A program made the position numbers and the translations under genes. Under the pieces are notes generated by a model, which was not told the DNA's origin, made no database searches, and saw only the letters and a program-made list of their open reading frames with translations. Below are positions 49,642-58,915 of a stretch of 64,000 nucleotides of DNA, one piece after another. The first letter of the stretch is position 1, and every line of letters starts with the position of its first letter. This stretch comes from Bacteroidales bacterium (GTDB lineage: Bacteria > Bacteroidota > Bacteroidia > Bacteroidales > Paludibacteraceae), in assembly GCA_004557405.1 (NCBI GenBank), contig SFDZ01000004.1:1-64000 (forward strand), read 5' to 3'.

Positions 49642-50451
49642 TTATTTTGTGGAAAAATTATATGTTATCGTTCCCATTGCTATGTTATCGCCGGCCGTGA
49701 AACGGGTTTTTTTGGCTGCAGCCACCGAGGCGTCGAGCAATTTTTTATTTGTGATATTCGACACCGTTGGATCTACAATGGCTTCCGTCACAACTCCGTT
49801 CCGATCGACACGTATTTTGACCACGACACGACCTTGTTCGTCGCCCGAATAGTCCGGTTTGGGCAATCCACCCTGCAACGTGCGTCCTTTCAACGACCAA
49901 CCGTTTCCGTTCGACACGCCACTGCCGGCCGGGTTTCCCTGCATCGCCTCGCCCGTAGTGGTGCCACTGCCCTTGTCAGTTTTTTGTCCAAAGGCACTCG
50001 CAAGGGCGTTGGCTTTGTCGGTTTTGGCTTGTTGCTCGGCGGCTTTGCGGGCTTTTTCGGCAGCGATACGCGCTTCTTCGGCGGCTTTGCGTTCGCGTTC
50101 CTGCTGTTCGGCCAACAATCGTGCCTGCTCTTGTTCTTTGCGGCGTTTTTCGGCTTGTGCCAATGCCACCGATTCGTCTTCTTGAGTCAGTAGCGGTTGG
50201 GCAGGCTGAGGTGTCGGCGGTGGCGTAGCCGTCTGCGGCTGCTCTTGTGCCGATGCGGCCTCGTCGGGTTGTGTTTGCGGTTCTTCGGGTGTGCCATATC
50301 CATCGTCCACATCGCCGTAACTGACAACCATCAGACCTTCGTCGATGGGGTCGCGCGAGGTCGATATGCCGCAAAAAAGCAGTATCAGCAAGACGATGAT
50401 GCAGACCACAATCGTGCCTATCGACGCATATATGTCCGATATTTTTTTCAT
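49642..50451 (-). CDS. tonB: TonB-family energy transducer
   Basis: A 269-residue protein with one N-terminal membrane helix (SIGTIVVCIIVLLILLFCGI), a Pro/Gln/Glu-rich and Ala/Lys-rich periplasmic linker including a long charged helix (LALAQAEKRRKEQEQARLLA onwards), and a C-terminal TonB domain (GRVVVKIRVDRNGVVTEAIVDPTVSN). It transmits proton-motive energy from ExbB/ExbD to outer-membrane receptors, or to a Tol-like process. It overlaps neither neighbour; the gap to exbD is 1 nt. The charged linker resembles TolA, so a Tol-like role is possible. Which receptors it serves is unknown. Confidence 0.88.
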   Translation of the reverse strand: MKKISDIYASIGTIVVCIIVLLILLFCGISTSRDPIDEGLMVVSYGDVDDGYGTPEEPQTQPDEAASAQEQPQTATPPPTPQPAQPLLTQEDESVALAQAEKRRKEQEQARLLAEQQERERKAAEEARIAAEKARKAAEQQAKTDKANALASAFGQKTDKGSGTTTGEAMQGNPAGSGVSNGNGWSLKGRTLQGGLPKPDYSGDEQGRVVVKIRVDRNGVVTEAIVDPTVSNITNKKLLDASVAAAKKTRFTAGDNIAMGTITYNFSTK

Positions 50452-50452
50452 G

Positions 50453-50866
50453 TTATTTTTCCATCACTTTGGTTGCAATAACCAATTTCAGTTTATTCTG
50501 ATTGGCAATGTCCAACACTTTCACAATTTCGCCATACGGCACTGTTTCGTCGGCGTGCAAGGCGACATAGAGTGTCGAGTCCTGTGCGGCCAACTGTTGC
50601 AACATCGGTTCGATGCGTTCGAAATCGACATATTGTGGTGCTTCGCCGCCATCGGCAATGCTGTAGTCGCCCGTGGCGCTGATGCCTACTTTGACGAGAT
50701 GCGCTTTGGTGGCTGTTTTGGCTTTGCTTTGCGGCAAATTGACTTTCATATCGTTCGGAGCCGACATGGTCGATGCTATCATGAAAAACAGCAGCAACAA
50801 GAATATGATGTCGGTCATCGACGACATGCTGAACGAGGCTTCTGTTTTGGAGCGTTTTTTTAGCAT
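50453..50866 (-). CDS. exbD: Biopolymer transport protein ExbD/TolR
   Basis: A 137-residue bitopic protein. The transmembrane segment SMSSMTDIIFLLLLFFMIAS contains the conserved Asp required for proton coupling, preceded by the basic N-terminus MLKKRSKTEA. The periplasmic domain follows (VDFERIEPMLQQLAAQDSTLYVALHADETVPYGEIVKVLDIA). It works with the adjacent MotA/TolQ/ExbB protein and TonB. Confidence 0.92.
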   Translation of the reverse strand: MLKKRSKTEASFSMSSMTDIIFLLLLFFMIASTMSAPNDMKVNLPQSKAKTATKAHLVKVGISATGDYSIADGGEAPQYVDFERIEPMLQQLAAQDSTLYVALHADETVPYGEIVKVLDIANQNKLKLVIATKVMEK

Positions 50867-50884
50867 AACGGTCTGTTTGAAACG

Positions 50885-51622
50885 TTATTTATTGCCGGCA
50901 GCCGGTTCGTTTAGCAAATCCATAAATTCCATGCTGCGCATTTCGAGACGGCGCATCACCGAATCGACCTTACCCACCAAATAGTTGTAGGCAAAGTAGG
51001 CACACACGCCGATAATCAGACCGGCCACAGTGGTAACCATGGCGGTGTAGATGCCGCCGGCTAACTGGCTGAGATTGATAGTGTTGCCACCGGCTTGTTC
51101 CATTTCGAAGAACGCTTGTACCATACCGAGCACCGTGCCGAGGAATCCCAACATGGGCGCGCCACCCGACACCGTAGCCAACAGGCCGAGTCGTTTTTCG
51201 AGTTTGGCTATTTCCATATTACCCACGTTTTCGACAGCCACTTGCACATCGGCCATGGGGCGTCCCAAGCGGGTGATACCTTTTTCGATCATGCGTGCCG
51301 AGGGCGAATCGGTGTCCTGACACAATTTGATGGCCGCATCCAATTTGCCGTCGTACACATAATCTTTGATGCGGTTCATAAACATTGAATTTTCGCGATT
51401 GGCTTTGATAATCACCACCAAACGCTCGATGAAAATGTACACGGCCAGCACAAACAACAGCGCCAACGGCACCATCATCCAGCCGCCTTTCAAACACATA
51501 TCCCAAAAACTCAAAGTTACCTCGGGCTGCGACACAGCCACATTTTGCACATCGGAGGCAGCCGCCACAGCGCTATCGGCAAGGGTGGTCGGCACAGTTT
51601 GCAATAAAATTGTCAAATTCAT
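50885..51622 (-). CDS. exbB: MotA/TolQ/ExbB proton channel protein
   Basis: A 245-residue inner-membrane protein with three helices. The first (GGWMMVPLALLFVLAVYIFIERL) is followed by a long cytoplasmic loop; the last two include LGLLATVSGGAPMLGFLGTVLGMVQAFF and AGGIYTAMVTTVAGLIIGVCAYFAYNYLV, the conserved channel segments. It forms the motor with the adjacent ExbD. The gene order pdxJ-exbB-exbD-tonB is common in Bacteroidota. Confidence 0.93.
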   Translation of the reverse strand: MNLTILLQTVPTTLADSAVAAASDVQNVAVSQPEVTLSFWDMCLKGGWMMVPLALLFVLAVYIFIERLVVIIKANRENSMFMNRIKDYVYDGKLDAAIKLCQDTDSPSARMIEKGITRLGRPMADVQVAVENVGNMEIAKLEKRLGLLATVSGGAPMLGFLGTVLGMVQAFFEMEQAGGNTINLSQLAGGIYTAMVTTVAGLIIGVCAYFAYNYLVGKVDSVMRRLEMRSMEFMDLLNEPAAGNK

Positions 51623-51670
51623 ACGTTATTATTTTTTTATTTTTGTTGTTTGTCGGTTGCGAATTAAAGG

Positions 51671-52399
51671 CTACTTGTCGTCGGTTGTTACCAATGCTTG
51701 ACGATAACGCCGAATGGTTTCTTCCAATCCGTAGTACAGCGCATCGCAAATCAGCGCATGCCCGATGGACACTTCGTCGAGATACGGAATTCGAGTGCAA
51801 AGATAATGCAAATTTTCCAAACTTAGGTCATGACCGGCATTTATTCCCAATCCGCACTGTTTGGCACGTTCGGCAGCAGCCACAAAAGGAGCGACGGCGG
51901 CCTCGCTGTCGGCAGCAAATTGTGCGGCATACGGTTCGGTATAGAGTTCGATGCGGTCGGCACCGGTTTTGGCAGCCCACTCCACATTGTCCAAATCGGT
52001 GCCAACAAAAATGGAAACGCGTATGCCGGCTGCGTGAAAACGCGCAGTAACCTGCTGCAGAAAGTCAAAATTGGCACGACAATTCCACCCTGCATTCGAC
52101 GTGATAGCGTCCGGTGCATCGGGCACCAAGGTTACCTGTTCGGGTTTCACGGCGCACACCAATTCCACAAAAGCCGGCGCGGGATTTCCCTCAATGTTGA
52201 ATTCCGTCGTTACCAACGGACGCAAATCGTACACATCTTGCCGGCGAATATGCCGTTCGTCGGGGCGCGGATGTACCGTAATTCCCTGTGCACCAAATCG
52301 TTGGCAATCAACAGCCACCTGCCGGACATTCGGATTATTGCCGCCGCGCGCATTGCGAATGGTCGCAATTTTGTTGATATTTACACTTAATAGAGTCAT
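51671..52399 (-). CDS. pdxJ: Pyridoxine 5'-phosphate synthase
   Basis: A 242-residue TIM-barrel enzyme that closes the pyridoxine ring from 1-deoxyxylulose 5-phosphate and 3-amino-2-oxopropyl phosphate. Segments typical of the family are LLSVNINKIATIRNARGGNNPNV, GAQGITVHPRPDERHIRRQDV, EFNIEGNP, KPEQVTLVPDAPDAITSNAGW, RIELYTEPYA and GLGINAGHDLSLENL. It is the first gene of the pdxJ-exbB-exbD-tonB run and is divergent from nadK. Confidence 0.95.
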   Translation of the reverse strand: MTLLSVNINKIATIRNARGGNNPNVRQVAVDCQRFGAQGITVHPRPDERHIRRQDVYDLRPLVTTEFNIEGNPAPAFVELVCAVKPEQVTLVPDAPDAITSNAGWNCRANFDFLQQVTARFHAAGIRVSIFVGTDLDNVEWAAKTGADRIELYTEPYAAQFAADSEAAVAPFVAAAERAKQCGLGINAGHDLSLENLHYLCTRIPYLDEVSIGHALICDALYYGLEETIRRYRQALVTTDDK

Positions 52400-52471
52400 T
52401 TTTTATCGTTGTTTGCTCGTTTAGTCAGTGTTTTTCCTGAAGAGACTTCGCTCGTTTTCAGAAATTATATA

Positions 52472-52479
52472 TACCTTTG
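52472..52479 (+). promoter_or_regulatory. Probable -7 box of nadK
   Basis: TACCTTTG (52472-52479) lies 43 nt before the nadK ATG. There is no TTG at the expected upstream distance. Confidence 0.45.
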
Positions 52480-52521
52480 CAAAACAATTTTGTAATTACG
52501 GAGCAAAATTACACAAATAAA

Positions 52522-53391
52522 ATGAAAATTGCCATCTTTAGCACAAATTATCGTACAGAAATCGACATTCCGCTACGAAAAACGATAAATTTTCTGCGCA
52601 AAAACGATGCCACTGTACTTATAGAACGGAATTTGTACGCACAAATTGCGCAACAAACCCAAGATTTTCCGGTTTGCGACACCATCGACCGCCACGACCT
52701 CGATGCCGATTTGGCGGTGAGCATCGGCGGCGACGGCACACTGCTGCATACAGCCACCATCATTGGCAACAGCAACATTCCTATTCTCGGCATCAACACC
52801 GGGCGCTTGGGTTTTTTGGCCGATGCTGCCGACGATGAAATCGAGCGCATATTCGACGAAATTTTGAGCCATAAATATCGGCTACGCGAGCGTAGTATGC
52901 TGACAATCAGCCTTTCGGACGGTGCTATCGATACTTATCCGTTTGCGCTGAACGAAGTGGCTGTGCTCAAACAAGACCTCTCGTCGATGATAAGCATCCA
53001 CGCCACCATCGATGGCGAATATCTGAATACATACATGGCCGACGGGCTGATTGTGGCCACGCCTACCGGTTCGACCGCATACGCCATGAGCGTGGGCGGG
53101 CCGCTGCTGATGCCGCAAGTGCGCGACTTGCTGATTGCGCCCGTTGCTTCGCACAGCCTGAATGTGCGTCCGTTGGTCATTCCCGATTCGTGCAACATCG
53201 AATTGGAGGTCGAAAGTCGTTCGAAAAGTTACCTCATCTCGCTCGATGGGCGATCGCAACTGATGAACCGACACACAAAAATACACATCGCCAAAGCCGA
53301 TTTCACCCTCAAAACCGTCGAACTCGAGCACCACTCGTTCTTCAACACGCTGAAAAACAAATTGTTGTGGGGAATCGACAAACGCAACTGA
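52522..53391 (+). CDS. nadK: NAD kinase
   Basis: A 289-residue ATP-NAD kinase that makes NADP. The GGDG motif is in AVSIGGDGTLLHTA, followed by ILGINTGRLGFLA and the second diphosphate motif ADGLIVATPTGSTAYAMSVGGPLL. The frame opens at 52477, but the ATG at 52522 (MKIAIFSTNYRTEID) fits the family start. It lies divergent from pdxJ, an arrangement conserved in Bacteroidota, and is followed 13 nt later by fmt. Confidence 0.94.
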   Translation: MKIAIFSTNYRTEIDIPLRKTINFLRKNDATVLIERNLYAQIAQQTQDFPVCDTIDRHDLDADLAVSIGGDGTLLHTATIIGNSNIPILGINTGRLGFLADAADDEIERIFDEILSHKYRLRERSMLTISLSDGAIDTYPFALNEVAVLKQDLSSMISIHATIDGEYLNTYMADGLIVATPTGSTAYAMSVGGPLLMPQVRDLLIAPVASHSLNVRPLVIPDSCNIELEVESRSKSYLISLDGRSQLMNRHTKIHIAKADFTLKTVELEHHSFFNTLKNKLLWGIDKRN

Positions 53392-53404
53392 TTTACAACA
53401 CATT

Positions 53405-54367
53405 ATGACGAAACAAGACTTACGAATCGTATTTATGGGCACGCCCGAATTTGCGGTGGCAAGTTTAGATGCCTTGGTCGGCGGCGGCTACAACGTGGTG
53501 GGCGTCGTTACCATGCCCGACAAACCGGCCGGACGCGGTTACAAGATGCAGTTTTCGGCCGTCAAAGAATATGCTTTGGCACACAATCTGCCACTGTTGC
53601 AGCCCGAAAAACTAAAAAACGAGGAGTTCCTCGACGCGCTGCGCGCCCTACATGCCGACCTGCAAATAGTAGTGGCATTTCGCATGCTGCCCGAGGTAGT
53701 GTGGGCCATGCCGCCGCTTGGCACATTCAATCTGCATGGTTCGCTGCTGCCGCAATATCGTGGCGCGGCGCCCATCAATTGGGCTATCATCAACGGCGAG
53801 CAAGAGACCGGCGTAACAACCTTTTTTCTACAACAAGAGATTGACACCGGCGACCTGATTCTGCAAAAACGCACGCCCATCACCGACGACGACAACGCCG
53901 GCACCATCCACGACCGTCTGATGAGCATCGGAGCTGCAGCCGTGGTCGAAACGGTGGATTGCATCATAGCCGGCAATGCGCCAAAAACGCCACAACCACA
54001 AGGCGTAACGCTGAAATCGGCACCAAAAATTTTCAAAGAGACATGCCGTGTCGATTGGACACAATCGTGCCATCAGATTTTCAATTTTGTACGTGGTCTG
54101 TCGCCCTACCCTGCTGCATGGAGCGTGTTGCATACCGACGACAAAACCATCGACATCAAACTATTCGAGGTAACACGCGAGCCGGCGGCACACACACTGC
54201 AGGCCGGTCAGGTGGTGTGCGATGGGAAAAATTATCTGAAAGTGGCCGTCGCCGACGGATTTGTCAAGATAGAAAGTTTGCAGCCGGCCGGCAAAAAACG
54301 CATGTCCGCAGCCGATTGGTTGCGTGGTCAGCATGGGGCGCCCGGCACAACGTGGTATTTTGAATGA
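53405..54367 (+). CDS. fmt: Methionyl-tRNA formyltransferase
   Basis: A 320-residue enzyme that formylates initiator Met-tRNA with 10-formyltetrahydrofolate. The N-terminal domain has RIVFMGTPEFAVASLDAL, MPDKPAGRGYKMQ, and the folate/catalytic region FNLHGSLLPQYRGAAPINWAI, containing the HGSLLPxYRG signature. The C-terminal OB-like tRNA-binding domain begins near INFNFVRGLSPYP-like residues (IFNFVRGLSPYPAAW). Length is normal. It is transcribed with nadK. Confidence 0.95.
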   Translation: MTKQDLRIVFMGTPEFAVASLDALVGGGYNVVGVVTMPDKPAGRGYKMQFSAVKEYALAHNLPLLQPEKLKNEEFLDALRALHADLQIVVAFRMLPEVVWAMPPLGTFNLHGSLLPQYRGAAPINWAIINGEQETGVTTFFLQQEIDTGDLILQKRTPITDDDNAGTIHDRLMSIGAAAVVETVDCIIAGNAPKTPQPQGVTLKSAPKIFKETCRVDWTQSCHQIFNFVRGLSPYPAAWSVLHTDDKTIDIKLFEVTREPAAHTLQAGQVVCDGKNYLKVAVADGFVKIESLQPAGKKRMSAADWLRGQHGAPGTTWYFE

Positions 54368-54369
54368 CA

Positions 54370-54438
54370 AAAGCACCCGAAAAACGGATGCTTCGTAACA
54401 CAAATTAAACGTGTTTCCCTTCGAAGAGAAACACGTTT
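54370..54438 (+). terminator. Tandem hairpins ending the nadK-fmt transcript
   Basis: The first pairs AAGCACCCG with CGGATGCTT (one mismatch) just after the fmt stop. The second pairs AAACGTGTTTC (54407-54417) with GAAACACGTTT (54428-54438) perfectly over 11 bp. The second is also suited to ending the convergent minus-strand gene. Confidence 0.6.
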
Positions 54439-54456
54439 GTGCATGTTGTCAAAAAT

Positions 54457-54705
54457 TTATTGTGCGGCCAAGATACGTTGCGCAGCCTCCAAAATAGCTG
54501 TGTCGTCCAACACAACCAATCCGCCATCGGGGCCGGGTTCGATATGAAAACCGCAACTATCGCCATCTTTATAGTTTTGTCCGCCAAAATAGTTGCGAAC
54601 GGTATCGGCATCGATGCCAAGTTCGTCGGCTATGCGTTGCATACTGCCTGTCGGGAGGCTGTCCTTAATTTTGCGCAACTCGTTGAAAGTGATTGTTTTT
54701 GTCAT
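54457..54705 (-). CDS. Small helix-turn-helix DNA-binding protein
   Basis: An 82-residue protein (MTKTITFNELRKIKDSLPTG start). The segment SMQRIADELGIDADTVRNYFGG is a clear helix-turn-helix of the LacI or resolvase-tail kind. The C-terminal half contains HIEPGPDGGLVVLDDTAILEAAQRIL. Proteins of this size and type are frequent in Bacteroidota and are annotated only as DNA-binding. The frame is open to 54810, but the ATG at 54705 gives the compact domain. TAAATTTA-like sequence upstream may be its promoter. No target is known. Confidence 0.75.
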   Translation of the reverse strand: MTKTITFNELRKIKDSLPTGSMQRIADELGIDADTVRNYFGGQNYKDGDSCGFHIEPGPDGGLVVLDDTAILEAAQRILAAQ

Positions 54706-54848
54706 AGTAATACTGTTTTTAGATGATGAGTAAAAATAAGGTTTCTTTTCTGCGGTTAAATTTACAACATTTTTTTCGGACTTACAAATTTTTTCGCAAT
54801 TATTTTGCACAAAACGTTTATAGTGCTTATTTACAGATAATTAAGCCA

Positions 54849-55526
54849 CTATGCAAGTATCGGCCACGCATGGTGAAATAGCGCGATGCACAGCACCGAA
54901 ACAGCCACAACACTCACTATTGCATAGACACATCTATCCATACACATCTCGTCGGTGTGCGTAAGGGTGCGCGGCACAAATCGTTTCATCAGGGCAAAAG
55001 CCGCCAAGGCAACCATGATGCCTATAGCAGCACCACATATTATATCGCCGGGATAATGCACTCCCAAATAGATGCGCGTGTACATATCGAATCCTGCCCA
55101 CAATGTCATAGTGACGGAATAGATGGTTCGCCGAAAAAGCAACGATGTGAACAGCGCCACAGCACACGCATTGGCTGCATGCGACGACACAAAGCCGTAA
55201 CGCCCGCCCGTGTAGTCGTGTACCACTTGCACCAATCCGGCAAGTGTCGGTTCGTGCGTCGGACGCAAACGTGCCACCAATGGTTTGATGACACCCGACG
55301 AAAGTTGGTCGGCCGCCACGATGGCCAACGCCAAGAAGACGATGACCCACAAGGCATCGCGCCGTTGTGTGCGCACCACGGCATAAAGTATGGCAATGGC
55401 AGCCGGAATCCAAATGAGTTTACCACTGAAGATGAGCATAAAATCGTCGAGAAATGGTGTGTGAAAACTATTGCCCAACAAGAGCAACTGTTTGTCCCAC
55501 TCGACGATTTGTTCGATGAATGCCAT
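54849..55526 (-). CDS. PAP2-family membrane phosphatase
   Basis: A 225-residue integral membrane protein with the three PAP2 motifs: KPLVARLRP (motif 1), YGFVSSHAAN (motif 2, catalytic His) and RIYLGVHYPGD (motif 3, nucleophile His). About five or six helices. Relatives include undecaprenyl-pyrophosphate phosphatases and lipid A phosphatases; which substrate applies is unknown. It lies downstream of batE on the same strand with a gap of 27 nt and may be cotranscribed with the bat operon. Confidence 0.87.
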   Translation of the reverse strand: MAFIEQIVEWDKQLLLLGNSFHTPFLDDFMLIFSGKLIWIPAAIAILYAVVRTQRRDALWVIVFLALAIVAADQLSSGVIKPLVARLRPTHEPTLAGLVQVVHDYTGGRYGFVSSHAANACAVALFTSLLFRRTIYSVTMTLWAGFDMYTRIYLGVHYPGDIICGAAIGIMVALAAFALMKRFVPRTLTHTDEMCMDRCVYAIVSVVAVSVLCIALFHHAWPILA

Positions 55527-55553
55527 AAAAAATGGTGATTGCAGATGTGTGCG

Positions 55554-56306
55554 TCAGATACGTTCGATGTCGGATGCTTTCAGCCAACCGACATGGCCGT
55601 CGGCAATGCGGATTTCGACCCACGAATCGGCGAAAGTGCTTTTGATGATGACTTTTGTGCCTTCGTGCAACACGAACAATTCGGTGCCGCTATCGTCGGG
55701 AGCGCTTTTGACCGTTGTGGCGCCCACCATGACGATGGCCGCGCTGCGCTCTTCGAGTCGGTGTTTGGCCGCGAAACTATAAGCCGTGGCGCAACACGAA
55801 CACAAAAACGCAAACAAGGCGCAGAAGAATGCGGTTTTGCGCAGCCAACGACGTTTTCCGAACACATAAATGAGAGCCAAAATCAAGGCTGCGCAAAACA
55901 GTACGATGCCGGTTACAGCCCACGCATTCGCCGACATGATGCGCCCAAGAGCGGCAATCCACGCTGTCAGGAAAAACGGTTGTATGGGTTCTATTTTGTC
56001 GGTTATCTGCCGATTGACAAAGTCGAGATTGAAACGGGCGTCTTCGTAGTTGGGACGCAGTGCCAAGGCGCGTTCGTAGTTGAGCACAGCCAATCCGATT
56101 TTGTGAGATTTGTAGCAAGCATTGGCATAATTGTAGTACAACTCGGGTGCGACAGCGCCTTCGTCGATTGTTTGCGCATATATTTGTGCAGCCTCGTCGT
56201 ACGCTTGTGCGGCGTAAAGTTCGGCTGCCCGTTTCAGGTCGGCATTGTCGGCCGCCATCGTTCCGAGGCAGCACACAGCCATCAGCATTAACGCTATTCG
56301 TTTCAT
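55554..56306 (-). CDS. batE: BatE-like TPR and SH3 protein
   Basis: A 250-residue protein with a signal peptide (MKRIALMLMAVCCLGTMAAD), TPR units (LKRAAELYAAQAYDEAAQIYAQTIDEG; YYNYANACYKSHKIGLAVLNYERAL), two hydrophobic helices in the middle and a C-terminal SH3-like domain (SAPDDSGTELFVLHEGTKVIIKSTFADSWVEIRIADGHVGWLKASDIERI). This is the BatE layout at the end of Bacteroidota aerotolerance operons. It follows batD by 21 nt. Confidence 0.85.
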   Translation of the reverse strand: MKRIALMLMAVCCLGTMAADNADLKRAAELYAAQAYDEAAQIYAQTIDEGAVAPELYYNYANACYKSHKIGLAVLNYERALALRPNYEDARFNLDFVNRQITDKIEPIQPFFLTAWIAALGRIMSANAWAVTGIVLFCAALILALIYVFGKRRWLRKTAFFCALFAFLCSCCATAYSFAAKHRLEERSAAIVMVGATTVKSAPDDSGTELFVLHEGTKVIIKSTFADSWVEIRIADGHVGWLKASDIERI

Positions 56307-56327
56307 AATCAGTGTTTTTTTTCCGGT

Positions 56328-58163
56328 TCAACGTTTGATGGTTTCCTCCAATTTGGCAATGAGTGCCAATGTTTGACCAAAAATGAGATCCATGGCGGCA
56401 TGTTCGTCGGACACAGGTGCATAGCGTGCATACTCGCAATCGTCGAGCAGACGGATGAACGCTGCGATGTCGTCGTCGGGCACGCGGTGTGCAGTCAGTT
56501 TTGTTGCCACGTTTTCGCGGTTCAAATCGGCCTGCGGCAACGATAACTTGTCGCACAAATAGCCCCACAAGGCTTTTAGTACTTCGTCGTAGAAGGCGGC
56601 TTTTTCGTTGGTTTTCAGATATTTTTCGGCCACTTTCAGGCGTTTGCGCGCCACTTTATTGGCTTTTTTGTTGCGCACGAGGGCTGCATCAGCATTTTGT
56701 CGTGCCTGCTTGCGGAAGAACCACAACGCCAACAGCGCCATCGCCAACGGCAACAAATAGCACAGCCAAAAGAGTGCGCTACCGGCCAAAAGGTCGTGGC
56801 GGGTTTCGATGGCAAAGTCGTTCGTGTCGATGTAGCGAATGTCCGACGCAAGCATGCGCACCTGCTCTTGTGCCGTGTAGTTGCTGACAGCGGACGTTGC
56901 ATTGTCGGCAGCATTACCTTTGTTCACTTTGAGTGTATAGGCCGGAATGGACAAGGTTTTGTATGCTTGTGCCGCCACGTCGAAATAGGAGAATGTGGTT
57001 TCCGGAATCTCGAAATCGCCGCTATGACGCGGTATAGCCAAATATTCAATCGTTTTGGTACCCGTCACGCCGGAGGTGGTGTTCTTAAAATCGTTGGTTA
57101 CCTTGGGTTCGTAGGTTTCGAAATCGGCCGGGAATTTCAGGCTTGGCGTTTGAAGCATTTTCATGTTGCCGTTGCCCGTAATTTTGACCGTAACCGTAAC
57201 GGCATCGTTGGCGTTCAATTCGTTGGCATTTATTGCCGATTGCACGGAAAAGACCCCGACGCCGCCACAGAAATCGGCAGGTTTCGGTGTCGGCAGGGAT
57301 TCGACCTTCACCTTGACTGCCGGCGCTGTCAACGAGCGATTCACCTCTTGATAAGTGTCGAAAAAATCGTCGAAAATGCTGCGCACTTGTCGCTGGTTGC
57401 GCACACGCACCACAGCCGTACACGTCATTTTGTCGATGTCGAGGGTCCCTGTGCGCTGCGGATAGAGCAAATACTGACGCAACGTGATGGTGTTGTAGTT
57501 GATGCCGTTGTAATTTTCGAGCGCAAATTGTTTGTTTTGCGGCAAATCGATTTCCTGCACCAAAAAGCCCTGCAATTCGGGGAATTTGGGCTCGGCAATA
57601 TTCACCAAATCGACTTTGGAGTAGATTTTGTATGTCAGCAAAATCGGCTCTTGTTCACGCACACTTGTGCGCGACACTATCGGCCGGATGAACAGATTTT
57701 CGTTGGTAATCTGCTGCGAAATGGGCACCGACTGCGTTTGCTGTCCCCGATCATTGGATTGTTGCGCATTGTTTGGCGTTTTATCGGCAGGCAACACTTT
57801 GATTGTCAGCGCATTCGATTGATATTTTTCATCATCGACAACAATGCTTGCGCCGGCGATGTTGAACGTTCCCTCTTGCGTTGGCAGCAGCGTGTAGGTG
57901 TAGCGCAGTGTGGTTTGCGACGAGGCAACGCCATTGATAAACTGCACGCTGTGGCTCGACGATTGAAACGGCCCCGCCAATATCTCGAAACCGGCAAATT
58001 CGGGCACTCGCAAATCTTTGCCGCGCGCATTGACGGTGTACACTATCTGAAATGTTTGGCCGTTCGGAATGGCTTCGGGCGCACTTGCCGTGAACGTTAC
58101 GCCATCGGCAAGAACCACTACCGGCAACAGAAGCGCCGCAATGACACCTATTATTTTTTTCAT
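56328..58163 (-). CDS. batD: BatD-like membrane protein
   Basis: A 611-residue protein with a signal peptide (MKKIIGVIAALLLPVVVLAD), several immunoglobulin-like beta domains (for example VTFTASAPEAIPNGQTFQIVYTVNARGKDLRVPEFAGFEIL), then a membrane helix (ALFWLCYLLPLAMALLALWFF) and a cytoplasmic helical tail. This is the BatD family (DUF4381/oxygen-tolerance type). It probably anchors the BatA/BatB VWA proteins. The start may alternatively be 58175 (MNRKMKK). Confidence 0.87.
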   Translation of the reverse strand: MKKIIGVIAALLLPVVVLADGVTFTASAPEAIPNGQTFQIVYTVNARGKDLRVPEFAGFEILAGPFQSSSHSVQFINGVASSQTTLRYTYTLLPTQEGTFNIAGASIVVDDEKYQSNALTIKVLPADKTPNNAQQSNDRGQQTQSVPISQQITNENLFIRPIVSRTSVREQEPILLTYKIYSKVDLVNIAEPKFPELQGFLVQEIDLPQNKQFALENYNGINYNTITLRQYLLYPQRTGTLDIDKMTCTAVVRVRNQRQVRSIFDDFFDTYQEVNRSLTAPAVKVKVESLPTPKPADFCGGVGVFSVQSAINANELNANDAVTVTVKITGNGNMKMLQTPSLKFPADFETYEPKVTNDFKNTTSGVTGTKTIEYLAIPRHSGDFEIPETTFSYFDVAAQAYKTLSIPAYTLKVNKGNAADNATSAVSNYTAQEQVRMLASDIRYIDTNDFAIETRHDLLAGSALFWLCYLLPLAMALLALWFFRKQARQNADAALVRNKKANKVARKRLKVAEKYLKTNEKAAFYDEVLKALWGYLCDKLSLPQADLNRENVATKLTAHRVPDDDIAAFIRLLDDCEYARYAPVSDEHAAMDLIFGQTLALIAKLEETIKR

Positions 58164-58187
58164 TTTCCTATTCATCTTCTGTGTTTT

Positions 58188-58913
58188 TTACCAATCTTTC
58201 TCCACTTTGTAGCGTTTTGCATTGCGCATCTGCGCTTCTTTCACTTTCTCTTGCGTGTCGCGTTCGTCTTGTTCCAATGCTTTCAAAATTTGTTCGGCTT
58301 GTTCTTGCGACATCTGCTGCTGATTTTGTTGCTGATTTTGATTTTGTTGTTGGTCGTTATCTTGTTGATTATCTTGTTGTTCCTGTTGGTTCTGTTGGTT
58401 CTGTTGTTGGTCTTGATTTTGTTGCTGCTGGTCTTGATTCTGTTGTTGCTGGTCTTGCTGATTCTGTTGTTGCTGCTGTTGTTGCTGCAACATTTGTTGT
58501 GCATACACCAAATTGTAGCGTGTCTCGTCGTCGGTCGGATTGCGGCGCAAGGCTTGTTTGTAGGCTTCGATGCTTTTGGCATATTCGCCGCTTTGCAACA
58601 AGGCGTTGCCTATGTTGTGATAGGCCGATGCCACCCGCTGCTTGTCGTCGCCGGCCAAGTGCGCCGCTGCCTGAAATTGTTCGATGGCTTCGGGATATTT
58701 CTGCTGACGATACAAGGCGTTTCCTAAATTAAACGTCGCCGAAAACGATTTATTGTTTTGTTCCAATCCTTTACGATAATCGACTTCGGCATCGACATAT
58801 TTTTCGTTTTCGTAGGATTTGTTGCCTCGCCGCACATCGCCACTCTCTTTCTGTGCCGACAACGGCGCTGCCGCGCACCACAAACCTACGCACAACCAAA
58901 CTAAGCGTTTCAT
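58188..58913 (-). CDS. batC: BatC-like TPR protein with a Gln/Asn-rich low-complexity region
   Basis: A 241-residue protein with a signal peptide, then TPR units (NKSYENEKYVDAEVDYRKGLEQNN; FNLGNALYRQQKYPEAIEQFQAAAHL; NIGNALLQSGEYAKSIEAYKQAL). It is followed by roughly 75 residues that are almost only Gln and Asn with a few Asp (QQQQNQQDQQQQNQDQQQQN and on) before a charged C-terminus (KALEQDERDTQEKVKEAQMRN). Such prion-like runs are frequent in BatC of Bacteroidota. The first codon is the ATG at 58913; the upstream TTG at 58919 is not needed. Confidence 0.85.
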   Translation of the reverse strand: MKRLVWLCVGLWCAAAPLSAQKESGDVRRGNKSYENEKYVDAEVDYRKGLEQNNKSFSATFNLGNALYRQQKYPEAIEQFQAAAHLAGDDKQRVASAYHNIGNALLQSGEYAKSIEAYKQALRRNPTDDETRYNLVYAQQMLQQQQQQQQNQQDQQQQNQDQQQQNQDQQQNQQNQQEQQDNQQDNDQQQNQNQQQNQQQMSQEQAEQILKALEQDERDTQEKVKEAQMRNAKRYKVEKDW

Positions 58914-58915
58914 AG

